Shown piece after piece: positions 21,733 through 36,224 of a DNA stretch of 64,000 nt. Under the pieces are notes generated by a model, which was not told the origin of the DNA, did not search any database, and saw nothing but the letters and a program-made list of their open reading frames with translations. The DNA comes from Taudactylus pleione (Eukaryota; Chordata; Amphibia; Anura; Myobatrachidae). The position numbers and the translations under genes were made by a program. The stretch lies in assembly GCA_031769625.1 (NCBI GenBank), contig JAUIMM010000642.1, positions 868,001-932,000 of the forward strand. Reading direction: 5' to 3'. Every line of letters begins with the position of its first letter. Positions within the stretch are counted from its first letter, which is position 1.

Positions 21733-24700
21733 TGAGTCACAGTACTTGTGTGTTACGGACACACAGAGGGCTAAGGCCCAATGAGTCACGGTGCATGTAA
21801 ACACAGTGGGCTATGGCCCAAGGAATCACAGTACTTGTATACACAGTGGGGTACAGCTCAAGGAGTCAAGGTGCTTGTATACACAGTGGGGTACAGCACA
21901 AAAAAAAAAGTGTTTTTTTTTACTTTTTAAACTTTTAAATCTCTTCAATTTTTTTTTTACTTTTAAACTTTGTTTTTTTTGCACACACAGCCACTTGTGA
22001 GTCTGGACACAGCCCCTTTAATCAGAATATAGCGCAGCATACATCAGCGAGCAGTGTCCCCCCTTACACAGTCACTTTGCCAGCACAGCCAACTCTAAAT
22101 GACCCCCAGAGTGTACGTATATTTAGCACAGTGGGCCTATTCTGTATAGTGGCCAAGCATAACATTGATATATTGCATACTGATCAAAAGTTACATTAGG
22201 CTAAATTGAATATTTATCAATCCTAAAAGTCTACTGTATAATGGGCAAAATCGGTCCTCCACTGTATATTCATCATTGCCAATTCTATTCTATACTGGGA
22301 ACAGAGACTATTGGGGAGATTCAAAAAGAAGCACGTTTCCATCAGAATATTGCACGCTGATGTAATGCTGGTCATCCTGCAGGAAAACCTCGCTCGGCTT
22401 TGCTCACACCTATAGAGGTGCAGAAATAACTAGCCTTGGCCTAGCTATTAATGTCATTTCAATTTATAAACATCCTAGCAGTATTTTCATATTAATTGTG
22501 TTTTTTATTTTCATTTAATCCCTTGCTTGTTTTCTACCCAAGTAGCAGTCTTGAAAAATAAAATTTGGACAGAAGCAGCAGGTTAATGAAATGAGAAAGA
22601 GCTGATAGGAACTGATTGATTAAATGAGTGGATGCAGTAAAAGAGAACTTTGGCGAATAAGGAGAAGGCAAAGGGACAGATGTGTAATAATAATAATAAA
22701 TGGCAGGTGTATCATGGGAAGCAGAGGTGATGGAGAATATAAAAATATCACACATCAGTAGAGATTATTTTGTGCACTTCTCCTTTAAGGAATGTAGAAC
22801 ACGAGTGAGGTCATGCTGTGATGTCATAATGGTAACTCTTTGCCGTTGCTCACTCTTAACCGCCCAGGACACTGACATAGCATTATCATTGCTGGCATTA
22901 ACATACTCCAAATACATCTCTTGCACCCAGCCCACTGAGGGAAAAATATCCTCTTGAGGTAAGTATCTCATCAAAGACAAGGGCGTTTCACTTGGATGTG
23001 CCTGCAGACTTGGAGCTTGACTACCCTATAATATGACCTTGAGCTTGTTTATTTCTATAATTGGAGGTTCTAGCAGCACAGCACATCTATCGCAATGTAG
23101 TAGCCATTCGGGTAAACTCGGTGCTTCTCAAAAGGGGATGACCAACCTCTTCAGAAAATTGCGCAGCTTTGTGAGGAATGTAAATTGGGTAATGTCAGGA
23201 GATGTGGACAGGAACTATATTAATGACGTCAGCCAATGTTATTTATTAATGTGGTAAACTGTATACTGTATTTTAGTGTCAAATGTTCATACAGTATTTT
23301 AAATAAGTTTGGAAATATAACTCTGCATAGCCTCCTAGTGCCCAGAGGGACGGGCAATCCTTCAAGCCATGGGTCCCCAGAGGTTTCCTCCACAGGGGGT
23401 TTTTCCTCTCCTGAGTGCTGAAGGATGATTCTTTGTGAGTCACGAGGCTTCCACCATCTTGGTCCTCTTATAGGACAACCTTGTAAGAGCCTCCGGCTAA
23501 TCTTGGGCACTAATTTATTTACAATGCAGAGTAAAAATAAAGTGTTATTTTCCTTGTGCTAAAAATTCATAATAAATATATTTTCAAATTGACTTTACTT
23601 GATGTGGTCTTTCCTTTTTTTCATAATGGAGTCTCTTAGAAGGTTAAGAGGCTGTGAGGTCTACTATCCTGTTAATAGAATTGAGATTTGATCATCTTCG
23701 CACTACATAATAGTTTAAGGTTATGACCTAATGGCAATGTGCAGGATATGGCGGTGGTACATGATGTCATTGGGGAAGTGGTCAAGTCTAGAAAGGACAC
23801 AAAAAATAAAAGAGATCAGGTGAAACAGAAATAATATAAAATGTTTTCTAACATACAGTATATACTCTTCTGTGCTGGACAAAATGAAGCAAACGACATA
23901 TGGAAGGTTATAGTCCCTTTAAGTAGCAAATATTTAAGATGGTTTTCAAGGCATTTCTTAAAGAGGTCGGATACCCTGTCCAATTGCATTATTTAATGCA
24001 ATCATCCTGCAGACTTGGAAGCAGTGGGGTGCACTTGCAGAACAGGTAGCCATTCTGAATGGATGAAAAATGGCATAATTGGCTCACAATAACTTACGAG
24101 ATGCCTAATTGTGTCTGCCAATACCCAGGCAATTGCTCAATGTCATGATCCTGTGCTGTTGACACCATAAGAAGAAAACCCAAAGCATGGGGTCCTCCTG
24201 TCACCTAGTCCAAGCATATTCTGCAGGGGATGTGTGCCTCTTCCCTAGGAAAAAAAACAGCCAGAGGCATCACTAGGGTCTTTGGAGCCTAGGGCAAGTT
24301 GAGAAGAACTGCGTGCCACCCCCCCCCCCCCCGACCCCCCCATAGACACATAGAGAAAAGCATTTCTGCGCGCCTCTGGCGCTCAGCAAAAAATGGGTGT
24401 GGTCACATACCGAAGGGGCGTGGCCACTAAAAATGGGGCGTGCCAACATGACACGCCACCCATTTCTCATCACTCTGGGAACATTACTTTCTATTCCATA
24501 TACACCTTACCGATGCGGTGGTTTCTCACAATGTGGAACCCCTGAAGAAATATATCCTCCATGGGAAGACAGCGTCTGCAGTCGGCATTCATTATTCATG
24601 TAGGGCACATCGTCCAGAAGATGCCTGTTTGTGTGGGAATATTAACAAGGTCATCAACTTACAACAGCGGTTCAACCACACTCATTCCCCCTGTGTATTT

Positions 24701-25355
24701 CCTGCCCCCTGCATCTCTTAGCCATTCCATCTCCCCCTGCATCGTCTCTCAGCACATCATAACCTCCCCAGAGACACACACACTGACAAAAGCGTACACA
24801 GACACGCACACCTCTTTCACAAAAATGCAGCCAGCCAAATAAATAAAACGGCTTGCGTATGCAGGCACTTTTAGCACTACAAGTGCCTGCATACCCATGG
24901 CTGAAAAAGCATGGTGAAGCTTGAAGAAATCACCCAGGACCTGCTGGGACCTGTAGTGCCACAGAAAAAAACACATATAAACTAGATATGCGTGCCAGAC
25001 CATTTTTGCTGGATTTGGATTTGGCTCTGATTCGTCGTCCGGCCTTGGATTTGGATTTGCCAAAGCGCCATGACTGGTTTTGGATTTGAATTTAGATTTG
25101 GATTTTTTTACAAAAATTGACAAAGAAAGCTAAAATCACATAATTTGGGCATTTTTTTGTTCCTAGAGTATTATTAACCTCAATAACATTCATTTCCAGT
25201 CATTTACAGTCAATTTAGACCACCTCACATCTCACAATATTATTTTCACCATGATTGGCCAAAGGCTGCAGTGAGCTGGCAGGTTACTAAGCGACAGAGT
25301 GGCGGCACAGACACTGCAGTTTAAAGCACATCTATGAAACATTGCCACTGACTAC
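21733..25355 (+). repeat. Repeat unit copy 7
   Basis: Complete copy of 3623 bases. It has T at offset 832 (shared with 4 and 15), G at offset 1130, the GGCGCTCAG arm, 14 C after GTGCCA, and T at offset about 3582 (CACTGCAG, shared with copy 5). Its 5' portion resembles copy 4 and its 3' end copy 5. Confidence 0.97.
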
Positions 25356-28300
25356 TGAGTCACAGTACTTGTGTGTTACGGACACACAGAGGGCTAAGGC
25401 CCAATGAGTCACGGTGCATGTAAACACAGTGGGCTATGGCCCAAGGAATCACAGTACTTGTATACACAGTGGGGTACAGCTCAAGGAGTCAAGGTGCTTG
25501 TATACACAGTGGGGTACAGCACAAAAAAAAAAGTGTTTTTTTTTACTTTTTAAACTTTTAAATCTCTTCAATTTTTTTTTTACTTTTAAACTTTGTTTTT
25601 TTTGCACACACAGCCACTTGTGAGTCTGGACACAGCCCCTTTAATCAGAATATAGCGCAGCATACATCAGCGAGCAGTGTCCCCCCTTACACAGTCACTT
25701 TGCCAGCACAGCCAACTCTAAATGACCCCCAGAGTGTACGTATATTTAGCACAGTGGGCCTATTCTGTATAGTGGCCAAGCATAACATTGATATATTGCA
25801 TACTGATCAAAAGTTACATTAGGCTAAATTGAATATTTATCAATCCTAAAAGTCTACTGTATAATGGGCAAAATCGGTCCTCCACTGTATATTCATCATT
25901 GCCAATTCTATTCTATACTGGGAACAGAGACTACTGGGGAGATTCAAAAAGAAGCACGTTTCCATCAGAATATTGCACGCTGATGTAATGCTGGTCATCC
26001 TGCAGGAAAACCTCGCTCGGCTTTGCTCACACCTATAGAGGTGCAGAAATAACTAGCCTTGGCCTAGCTATTAATGTCATTTCAATTTATAAACATCCTA
26101 GCAGTATTTTCATATTAATTGTGTTTTTTATTTTCATTTAATCCCTTGCTTGTTTTCTACCCAAGTAGCAGTCTTGAAAAATAAAAATTGGACAGAAGCA
26201 GCAGGTTAATGAAATGAGAAAGAGCTGATAGGAACTGATTGATTAAATGAGTGGATGCAGTAAAAGAGAACTTTGGCGAATAAGGAGAAGGCAAAGGGAC
26301 AGATGTGTAATAATAATAATAAATGGCAGGTGTATCATGGGAAGCAGAGGTGATGGAGAATATAAAAATATCACACATCAGTAGAGATTATTTTGTGCAC
26401 TTCTCCTTTAAGGAATGTAGAACACGAGTGAGGTCATGCTGTGATGTCATAATGGTAACTCTTTGCCGTTGCTCACTCTTAACCGCCCAGGACACTGACA
26501 TAGCATTATCATTGCTGGCATTAACATACTCCAAATACATCTCTTGCACCCAGCCCACTGAGGGAAAAATATCCTCTTGAGGTAAGTATCTCATCAAAGA
26601 CAAGGGCGTTTCACTTGGATGTGCCTGCAGACTTGGAGTTTGACTACCCTATAATATGACCTTGAGCTTGTTTATTTCTATAATTGGAGGTTCTAGCAGC
26701 ACAGCACATCTATCGCAATGTAGTAGCCATTCGGGTAAACTCGGTGCTTCTCAAAAGGGGATGACCAACCTCTTCAGAAAATTGCGCAGCTTTGTGAGGA
26801 ATGTAAATTGGGTAATGTCAGGAGATGTGGACAGGAACTATATTAATGACGTCAGCCAATGTTATTTATTAATGTGGTAAACTGTATACTGTATTTTAGT
26901 GTCAAATGTTCATACAGTATTTTAAATAAGTTTGGAAATATAACTCTGCATAGCCTCCTAGTGCCCAGAGGGACGGGCAATCCTTCAAGCCATGGGTCCC
27001 CAGAGGTTTCCTCCACAGGGGGTTTTTCCTCTCCTGAGTGCTGAAGGATGATTCTTTGTGAGTCACGAGGCTTCCACCATCTTGGTCCTCTTATAGGACA
27101 ACCTTGTAAGAGCCTCCGGCTAATCTTGGGCACTAATTTATTTACAATGCAGAGTAAAAATAAAGTGTTATTTTCCTTGTGCTAAAAATTCATAATAAAT
27201 ATATTTTCAAATTGACTTTACTTGATGTGGTCTTTCCTTTTTTTCATAATGGAGTCTCTTAGAAGGTTAAGAGGCTGTGAGGTCTACTATCCTGTTAATA
27301 GAATTGAGATTTGATCATCTTCGCACTACATAATAGTTTAAGGTTATGACCTAATGGCAATGTGCAGGATATGGCGGTGGTACATGATGTCATTGGGGAA
27401 GTGGTCAAGTCTAGAAAGGACACAAAAAATAAAAGAGATCAGGTGAAACAGAAATAATATAAAATGTTTTCTAACATACAGTATATACTCTTCTGTGCTG
27501 GACAAAATGAAGCAAACGACATATGGAAGGTTATAGTCCCTTTAAGTAGCAAATATTTAAGATGGTTTTCAAGGCATTTCTTAAAGAGGTCGGATACCCT
27601 GTCCAATTGCATTATTTAATGCAATCATCCTGCAGACTTGGAAGCAGTGGGGTGCACTTGCAGAACAGGTAGCCATTCTGAATGGATGAAAAATGGCATA
27701 ATTGGCTCACAATAACTTACGAGATGCCTAATTGTGTCTGCCAATACCCAGGCAATTGCTCAATGTCATGATCCTGTGCTGTTGACACCATAAGAAGAAA
27801 ACCCAAAGCATGGGGTCCTCCTGTCACCTAGTCCAAGCATATTCTGCAGGGGATGTGTGCCTCTTCCCTAGGAAAAAAAACAGCCAGAGGCATCACTAGG
27901 GTCTTTGGAGCCTAGGGCAAGTTGAGAAGAACTGCGTACCACCCCCCCCCCCCCGACCCCCCCATAGACACATAGAGAAAAGCATTTCTGCGCGCCTCTG
28001 GCGCGCAGCAAAAAAATGGGTGTGGTCACATACCGAAGGGGCGTGGCCACTAAAAATGGGGCGTGCCAACATGACACGCCACCCATTTCTCATCACTCTG
28101 GGAACATTACTTTCTATTCCATATACACCTTACCGATGCGGTGGTTTCTCACAATGTGGAACCCCTGAAGAAATATATCCTCCATGGGAAGACAGCGTCT
28201 GCAGTCGGCATTCATTATTCATGTAGGGCACATCGTCCAGAAGATGCCTGTTTGTGTGGGAATATTAACAAGGTCATCAACTTACAACAGCGGTTCAACC

Positions 28301-28978
28301 ACACTCATTCCCCCTGTGTATTTCCTGCCCCCTGCATCTCTTAGCCATTCCATCTCCCCCTGCATCGTCTCTCAGCACATCATAACCTCCCCAGAGACAC
28401 ACACACTGACAAAAGCGTACACAGACACGCACACCTCTTTCACAAAAATGCAGCCAGCCAAATAAATAAAACGGCTTGCGTATGCAGGCACTTTTAGCAC
28501 TACAAGTGCCTGCATACCCATGGCTGAAAAAGCATGGTGAAGCTTGAAGAAATCACCCAGGACCTGCTGGGACCTGTAGTGCCACAGAAAAAAACACATA
28601 TAAACTAGATATGCGTGCCAGACCATTTTTGCTGGATTTGGATTTGGCTCTGATTCGTCGTCCGGCCTTGGATTTGGATTTGCCAAAGCGCCATGACTGG
28701 TTTTGGATTTGAATTTAGATTTGGATTTTTTTACAAAAATTGACAAAGAAAGCTAAAATCACATAATTTGGGCATTTTTTTGTTCCTAGAGTATTATTAA
28801 CCTCAATAACATTCATTTCCAGTCATTTACAGTCAATTTAGACCACCTCACATCTCACAATATTATTTTCACCATGATTGGCCAAAGGCTGCAGTGAGCT
28901 GGCAGGTTACTAAGCGACAGAGTGGCGGCACAGACACCGCAGTTTAAAGCACATCTATGAAACATTGCCACTGACTAC
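25356..28978 (+). repeat. Repeat unit copy 8
   Basis: Complete copy of 3623 bases. It has private C at offset 579 (position 25934; GACTACTGGGG). It shares T at offset 1284 (position 26639; GGAGTTTGAC), GTACCA before 13 C, and one extra A in the run before ATGGGTGTGG with copy 9. Copies 8 and 9 look like sister units. Confidence 0.97.
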
Positions 28979-31900
28979 TGAGTCACAGTACTTGTGTGTT
29001 ACGGACACACAGAGGGCTAAGGCCCAATGAGTCACGGTGCATGTAAACACAGTGGGCTATGGCCCAAGGAATCACAGTACTTGTATACACAGTGGGGTAC
29101 AGCTCAAGGAGTCAAGGTGCTTGTATACACAGTGGGGTACAGCACAAAAAAAAAAGTGTTTTTTTTTACTTTTTAAACTTTTAAATCTCTTCAATTTTTT
29201 TTTTACTTTTAAACTTTGTTTTTTTTGCACACACAGCCACTTGTGAGTCTGGACACAGCCCCTTTAATCAGAATATAGCGCAGCATACATCAGCGAGCAG
29301 TGTCCCCCCTTACACAGTCACTTTGCCAGCACAGCCAACTCTAAATGACCCCCAGAGTGTACGTATATTTAGCACAGTGGGCCTATTCTGTATAGTGGCC
29401 AAGCATAACATTGATATATTGCATACTGATCAAAAGTTACATTAGGCTAAATTGAATATTTATCAATCCTAAAAGTCTACTGTATAATGGGCAAAATCGG
29501 TCCTCCACTGTATATTCATCATTGCCAATTCTATTCTATACTGGGAACAGAGACTATTGGGGAGATTCAAAAAGAAGCACGTTTCCATCAGAATATTGCA
29601 CGCTGATGTAAAGCTGGTCATCCTGCAGGAAAACCTCGCTCGGCTTTGCTCACACCTATAGAGGTGCAGAAATAACTAGCCTTGGCCTAGCTATTAATGT
29701 CATTTCAATTTATAAACATCCTAGCAGTATTTTCATATTAATTGTGTTTTTTATTTTCATTTAATCCCTTGCTTGTTTTCTACCCAAGTAGCAGTCTTGA
29801 AAAATAAAAATTGGACAGAAGCAGCAGGTTAATGAAATGAGAAAGAGCTGATAGGAACTGATTGATTAAATGAGTGGATGCAGTAAAAGAGAACTTTGGC
29901 GAATAAGGAGAAGGCAAAGGGACAGATGTGTAATAATAATAATAAATGGCAGGTGTATCATGGGAAGCAGAGGTGATGGAGAATATAAAAATATCACACA
30001 TCAGTAGAGATTATTTTGTGCACTTCTCCTTTAAGGAATGTAGAACACGAGTGAGGTCATGCTGTGATGTCATAATGGTAACTCTTTGCCGTTGCTCACT
30101 CTTAACCGCCCAGGACACTGACATAGCATTATCATTGCTGGCATTAACATACTCCAAATACATCTCTTGCACCCAGCCCACTGAGGGAAAAATATCCTCT
30201 TGAGGTAAGTATCTCATCAAAGACAAGGGCGTTTCACTTGGATGTGCCTGCAGACTTGGAGTTTGACTACCCTATAATATGACCTTGAGCTTGTTTATTT
30301 CTATAATTGGAGGTTCTAGCAGCACAGCACATCTATCGCAATGTAGTAGCCATTCGGGTAAACTCGGTGCTTCTCAAAAGGGGATGACCAACCTCTTCAG
30401 AAAATTGCGCAGCTTTGTGAGGAATGTAAATTGGGTAATGTCAGGAGATGTGGACAGGAACTATATTAATGACGTCAGCCAATGTTATTTATTAATGTGG
30501 TAAACTGTATACTGTATTTTAGTGTCAAATGTTCATACAGTATTTTAAATAAGTTTGGAAATATAACTCTGCATAGCCTCCTAGTGCCCAGAGGGACGGG
30601 CAATCCTTCAAGCCATGGGTCCCCAGAGGTTTCCTCCACAGGGGGTTTTTCCTCTCCTGAGTGCTGAAGGATGATTCTTTGTGAGTCACGAGGCTTCCAC
30701 CATCTTGGTCCTCTTATAGGACAACCTTGTAAGAGCCTCCGGCTAATCTTGGGCACTAATTTATTTACAATGCAGAGTAAAAATAAAGTGTTATTTTCCT
30801 TGTGCTAAAAATTCATAATAAATATATTTTCAAATTGACTTTACTTGATGTGGTCTTTCCTTTTTTTCATAATGGAGTCTCTTAGAAGGTTAAGAGGCTG
30901 TGAGGTCTACTATCCTGTTAATAGAATTGAGATTTGATCATCTTCGCACTACATAATAGTTTAAGGTTATGACCTAATGGCAATGTGCAGGATATGGCGG
31001 TGGTACATGATGTCATTGGGGAAGTGGTCAAGTCTAGAAAGGACACAAAAAATAAAAGAGATCAGGTGAAACAGAAATAATATAAAATGTTTTCTAACAT
31101 ACAGTATATACTCTTCTGTGCTGGACAAAATGAAGCAAACGACATATGGAAGGTTATAGTCCCTTTAAGTAGCAAATATTTAAGATGGTTTTCAAGGCAT
31201 TTCTTAAAGAGGTCGGATACCCTGTCCAATTGCATTATTTAATGCAATCATCCTGCAGACTTGGAAGCAGTGGGGTGCACTTGCAGAACAGGTAGCCATT
31301 CTGAATGGATGAAAAATGGCATAATTGGCTCACAATAACTTACGAGATGCCTAATTGTGTCTGCCAATACCCAGGCAATTGCTCAATGTCATGATCCTGT
31401 GCTGTTGACACCATAAGAAGAAAACCCAAAGCATGGGGTCCTCCTGTCACCTAGTCCAAGCATATTCTGCAGGGGATGTGTGCCTCTTCCCTAGGAAAAA
31501 AAACAGCCAGAGGCATCACTAGGGTCTTTGGAGCCTAGGGCAAGTTGAGAAGAACTGCGTACCACCCCCCCCCCCCCGACCCCCCCATAGACACATAGAG
31601 AAAAGCATTTCTGCGCGCCTCCGGCGCGCAGCAAAAAAATGGGTGTGGTCACATACCGAAGGGGCGTGGCCACTAAAAATGGGGCGTGCCAACATGACAC
31701 GCCACCCATTTCTCATCACTCTGGGAACATTACTTTCTATTCCATATACACCTTACCGATGCGGTGGTTTCTCACAATGTGGAACCCCTGAAGAAATATA
31801 TCCTCCATGGGAAGACAGCGTCTGCAGTCGGCATTCATTATTCATGTAGGGCACATCGTCCAGAAGATGCCTGTTTGTGTGGGAATATTAACAAGGTCAT

Positions 31901-32601
31901 CAACTTACAACAGCGGTTCAACCACACTCATTCCCCCTGTGTATTTCCTGCCCCCTGCATCTCTTAGCCATTCCATCTCCCCCTGCATCGTCTCTCAGCA
32001 CATCATAACCTCCCCAGAGACACACACACTGACAAAAGCGTACACAGACACGCACACCTCTTTCACAAAAATGCAGCCAGCCAAATAAATAAAACGGCTT
32101 GCGTATGCAGGCACTTTTAGCACTACAAGTGCCTGCATACCCATGGCTGAAAAAGCATGGTGAAGCTTGAAGAAATCACCCAGGACCTGCTGGGACCTGT
32201 AGTGCCACAGAAAAAAACACATATAAACTAGATATGCGTGCCAGACCATTTTTGCTGGATTTGGATTTGGCTCTGATTCGTCGTCCGGCCTTGGATTTGG
32301 ATTTGCCAAAGCGCCATGACTGGTTTTGGATTTGAATTTAGATTTGGATTTTTTTACAAAAATTGACAAAGAAAGCTAAAATCACATAATTTGGGCATTT
32401 TTTTGTTCCTAGAGTATTATTAACCTCAATAACATTCATTTCCAGTCATTTACAGTCAATTTAGACCACCTCACATCTCACAATATTATTTTCACCATGA
32501 TTGGCCAAAGGCTGCAGTGAGCTGGCAGGTTACTAAGCGACAGAGTGGCGGCACAGACACCGCAGTTTAAAGCACATCTATGAAACATTGCCACTGACTA
32601 C
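28979..32601 (+). repeat. Repeat unit copy 9
   Basis: Complete copy of 3623 bases. It has private A at offset 634 (position 29612; GTAAAGCTGG) and a private hairpin loop TCC. It otherwise shares the copy 8 states at offset 1284, the GTACCA motif and the extra A. Confidence 0.97.
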
Positions 32602-35600
32602 TGAGTCACAGTACTTGTGTGTTACGGACACACAGAGGGCTAAGGCCCAATGAGTCACGGTGCATGTAAACACAGTGGGCTATGGCCCAAGGAATCACAG
32701 TACTTGTATACACAGTGGGGTACAGCTCAAGGAGTCAAGGTGCTTGTATACACAGTGGGGTACAGCACAAAAAAAAAAGTGTTTTTTTTTACTTTTTAAA
32801 CTTTTAAATCTCTTCAATTTTTTTTTTACTTTTAAACTTTGTTTTTTTTGCACACACAGCCACTTGTGAGTCTGGACACAGCCCCTTTAATCAGAATATA
32901 GCGCAGCATACATCAGCGAGCAGTGTCCCCCCTTACACAGTCACTTTGCCAGCACAGCCAACTCTAAATGACCCCCAGAGTGTACGTATATTTAGCACAG
33001 TGGGCCTATTCTGTATAGTGGCCAAGCATAACATTGATATATTGCATACTGATCAAAAGTTACATTAGGCTAAATTGAATATTTATCAATCCTAAAAGTC
33101 TACTGTATAATGGGCAAAATCGGTCCTCCACTGTATATTCATCATTGCCAATTCTATTCTATACTGGGAACAGAGACTATTGGGGAGATTCAAAAAGAAG
33201 CACGTTTCCATCAGAATATTGCACGCTGATGTAATGCTGGTCATCCTGCAGGAAAACCTCGCTCGGCTTTGCTCACACCTATAGAGGTGCAGAAATAACT
33301 AGCCTTGGCCTAGCTATTAATGTCATTTCAATTTATAAACATCCTAGCAGTATTTTCATATTAATTGTGTTTTTTATTTTCATTTAATCCCTTGCTTGTT
33401 TTCTACCCAAGTAGCAGTCTTGAAAAATAAAAATTGGACAGAAGCAGCAGGTTAATGAAATGAGAAAGAGCTGATAGGAACTGATTGATTAAATGAGTGG
33501 ATGCAGTAAAAGAGAACTTTGGCGAATAAGGAGAAGGCAAAGGGACAGATGTGTAATAATAATAATAAATGGCAGGTGTATCATGGGAAGCAGAGGTGAT
33601 GGAGAATATAAAAATATCACACATCAGTAGAGATTATTTTGTGCACTTCTCCTTTAAGGAATGTAGAACACGAGTGAGGTCATGCTGTGATGTCATAATG
33701 GTAACTCTTTGCCGTTGCTCACTCTTAACCACCCAGGACACTGACATAGCATTATCATTGCTGGCATTAACATACTCCAAATACATCTCTTGCACCCAGC
33801 CCACTGAGGGAAAAATATCCTCTTGAGGTAAGTATCTCATCAAAGACAAGGGCGTTTCACTTGGATGTGCCTGCAGACTTGGAGCTTGACTACCCTATAA
33901 TATGACCTTGAGCTTGTTTATTTCTATAATTGGAGGTTCTAGCAGCACAGCACATCTATCGCAATGTAGTAGCCATTCGGGTAAACTCGGTGCTTCTCAA
34001 AAGGGGATGACCAACCTCTTCAGAAAATTGCGCAGCTTTGTGAGGAATGTAAATTGGGTAATGTCAGGAGATGTGGACAGGAACTATATTAATGACGTCA
34101 GCCAATGTTATTTATTAATGTGGTAAACTGTATACTGTATTTTAGTGTCAAATGTTCATACAGTATTTTAAATAAGTTTGGAAATATAACTCTGCATAGC
34201 CTCCTAGTGCCCAGAGGGACGGGCAATCCTTCAAGCCATGGGTCCCCAGAGGTTTCCTCCACAGGGGGTTTTTCCTCTCCTGAGTGCTGAAGGATGATTC
34301 TTTGTGAGTCACGAGGCTTCCACCATCTTGGTCCTCTTATAGGACAACCTTGTAAGAGCCTCCGGCTAATCTTGGGCACTAATTTATTTACAATGCAGAG
34401 TAAAAATAAAGTGTTATTTTCCTTGTGCTAAAAATTCATAATAAATATATTTTCAAATTGACTTTACTTGATGTGGTCTTTCCTTTTTTTCATAATGGAG
34501 TCTCTTAGAAGGTTAAGAGGCTGTGAGGTCTACTATCCTGTTAATAGAATTGAGATTTGATCATCTTCGCACAACATAATAGTTTAAGGTTATGACCTAA
34601 TGGCAATGTGCAGGATATGGCGGTGGTACATGATGTCATTGGGGAAGTGGTCAAGTCTAGAAAGGACACAAAAAATAAAAGAGATCAGGTGAAACAGAAA
34701 TAATATAAAATGTTTTCTAACATACAGTATATACTCTTCTGTGCTGGACAAAATGAAGCAAACGACATATGGAAGGTTATAGTCCCTTTAAGTAGCAAAT
34801 ATTTAAGATGGTTTTCAAGGCATTTCTTAAAGAGGTCGGATACCCTGTCCAATTGCATTATTTAATGCAATCATCCTGCAGACTTGGAAGCAGTGGGGTG
34901 CACTTGCAGAACAGGTAGCCATTCTGAATGGATGAAAAATGGCATAATTGGCTCACAATAACTTACGAGATGCCTAATTGTGTCTGCCAATACCCAGGCA
35001 ATTGCTCAATGTCATGATCCTGTGCTGTTGACACCATAAGAAGAAAACCCAAAGCATGGGGTCCTCCTGTCACCTAGTCCAAGCATATTCTGCAGGGGAT
35101 GTGTGCCTCTTCCCTAGGAAAAAAAACAGCCAGAGGCATCACTAGGGTCTTTGGAGCCTAGGGCAAGTTGAGAAGAACTGCGTGCCCCCCCCCCCCCCCC
35201 CGACCCCCCCATAGACACATAGAGAAAAGCATTTCTGTGCGCCTCTGGCGCGCAGCAAAAAATGGGTGTGGTCACATACCGAAGGGGCGTGGCCACTAAA
35301 AATGGGGCGTGCCAACATGACACGCCACCCATTTCTCATCACTCTGGGAACATTACTTTCTATTCCATATACACCTTACCGATGCGGTGGTTTCTCACAA
35401 TGTGGAACCCCTGAAGAAATATATCCTCCATGGGAAGACAGCGTCTGCAGTCGGCATTCATTATTCATGTAGGGCACATCGTCCAGAAGATGCCTGTTTG
35501 TGTGGGAATATTAACAAGGTCATCAACTTACAACAGCGGTTCAACCACACTCATTCCCCCTGTGTATTTCCTGCCCCCTGCATCTCTTAGCCATTCCATC

Positions 35601-36224
35601 TCCCCCTGCATCGTCTCTCAGCACATCATAACCTCCCCAGAGACACACACACTGACAAAAGCGTACACAGACACGCACACCTCTTTCACAAAAATGCAGC
35701 CAGCCAAATAAATAAAACGGCTTGCGTATGCAGGCACTTTTAGCACTACAAGTGCCTGCATACCCATGGCTGAAAAAGCATGGTGAAGCTTGAAGAAATC
35801 ACCCAGGACCTGCTGGGACCTGTAGTGCCACAGAAAAAAACACATATAAACTAGATATGCGTGCCAGACCATTTTTGCTGGATTTGGATTTGGCTCTGAT
35901 TCGTCGTCCGGCCTTGGATTTGGATTTGCCAAAGCGCCATGACTGGTTTTGGATTTGAATTTAGATTTGGATTTTTTTACAAAAATTGACAAAGAAAGCT
36001 AAAATCACATAATTTGGGCATTTTTTTGTTCCTAGAGTATTATTAACCTCAATAACATTCATTTCCAGTCATTTACAGTCAATTTAGACCACCTCACATC
36101 TCACAATATTATTTTCACCATGATTGGCCAAAGGCTGCAGTGAGCTGGCAGGTTACTAAGCGACAGAGTGGCGGCACAGACACCGCAGTTTAAAGCACAT
36201 CTATGAAACATTGCCACTGACTAC
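32602..36224 (+). repeat. Repeat unit copy 10
   Basis: Complete copy of 3623 bases, first member of the 10-14 block. It has A at offset 1130, T at offset 2636 in the hairpin, and 17 uninterrupted C. It also has A at offset 1972 (position 34573; CGCACAACATAA), shared only with copy 13. Confidence 0.97.
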
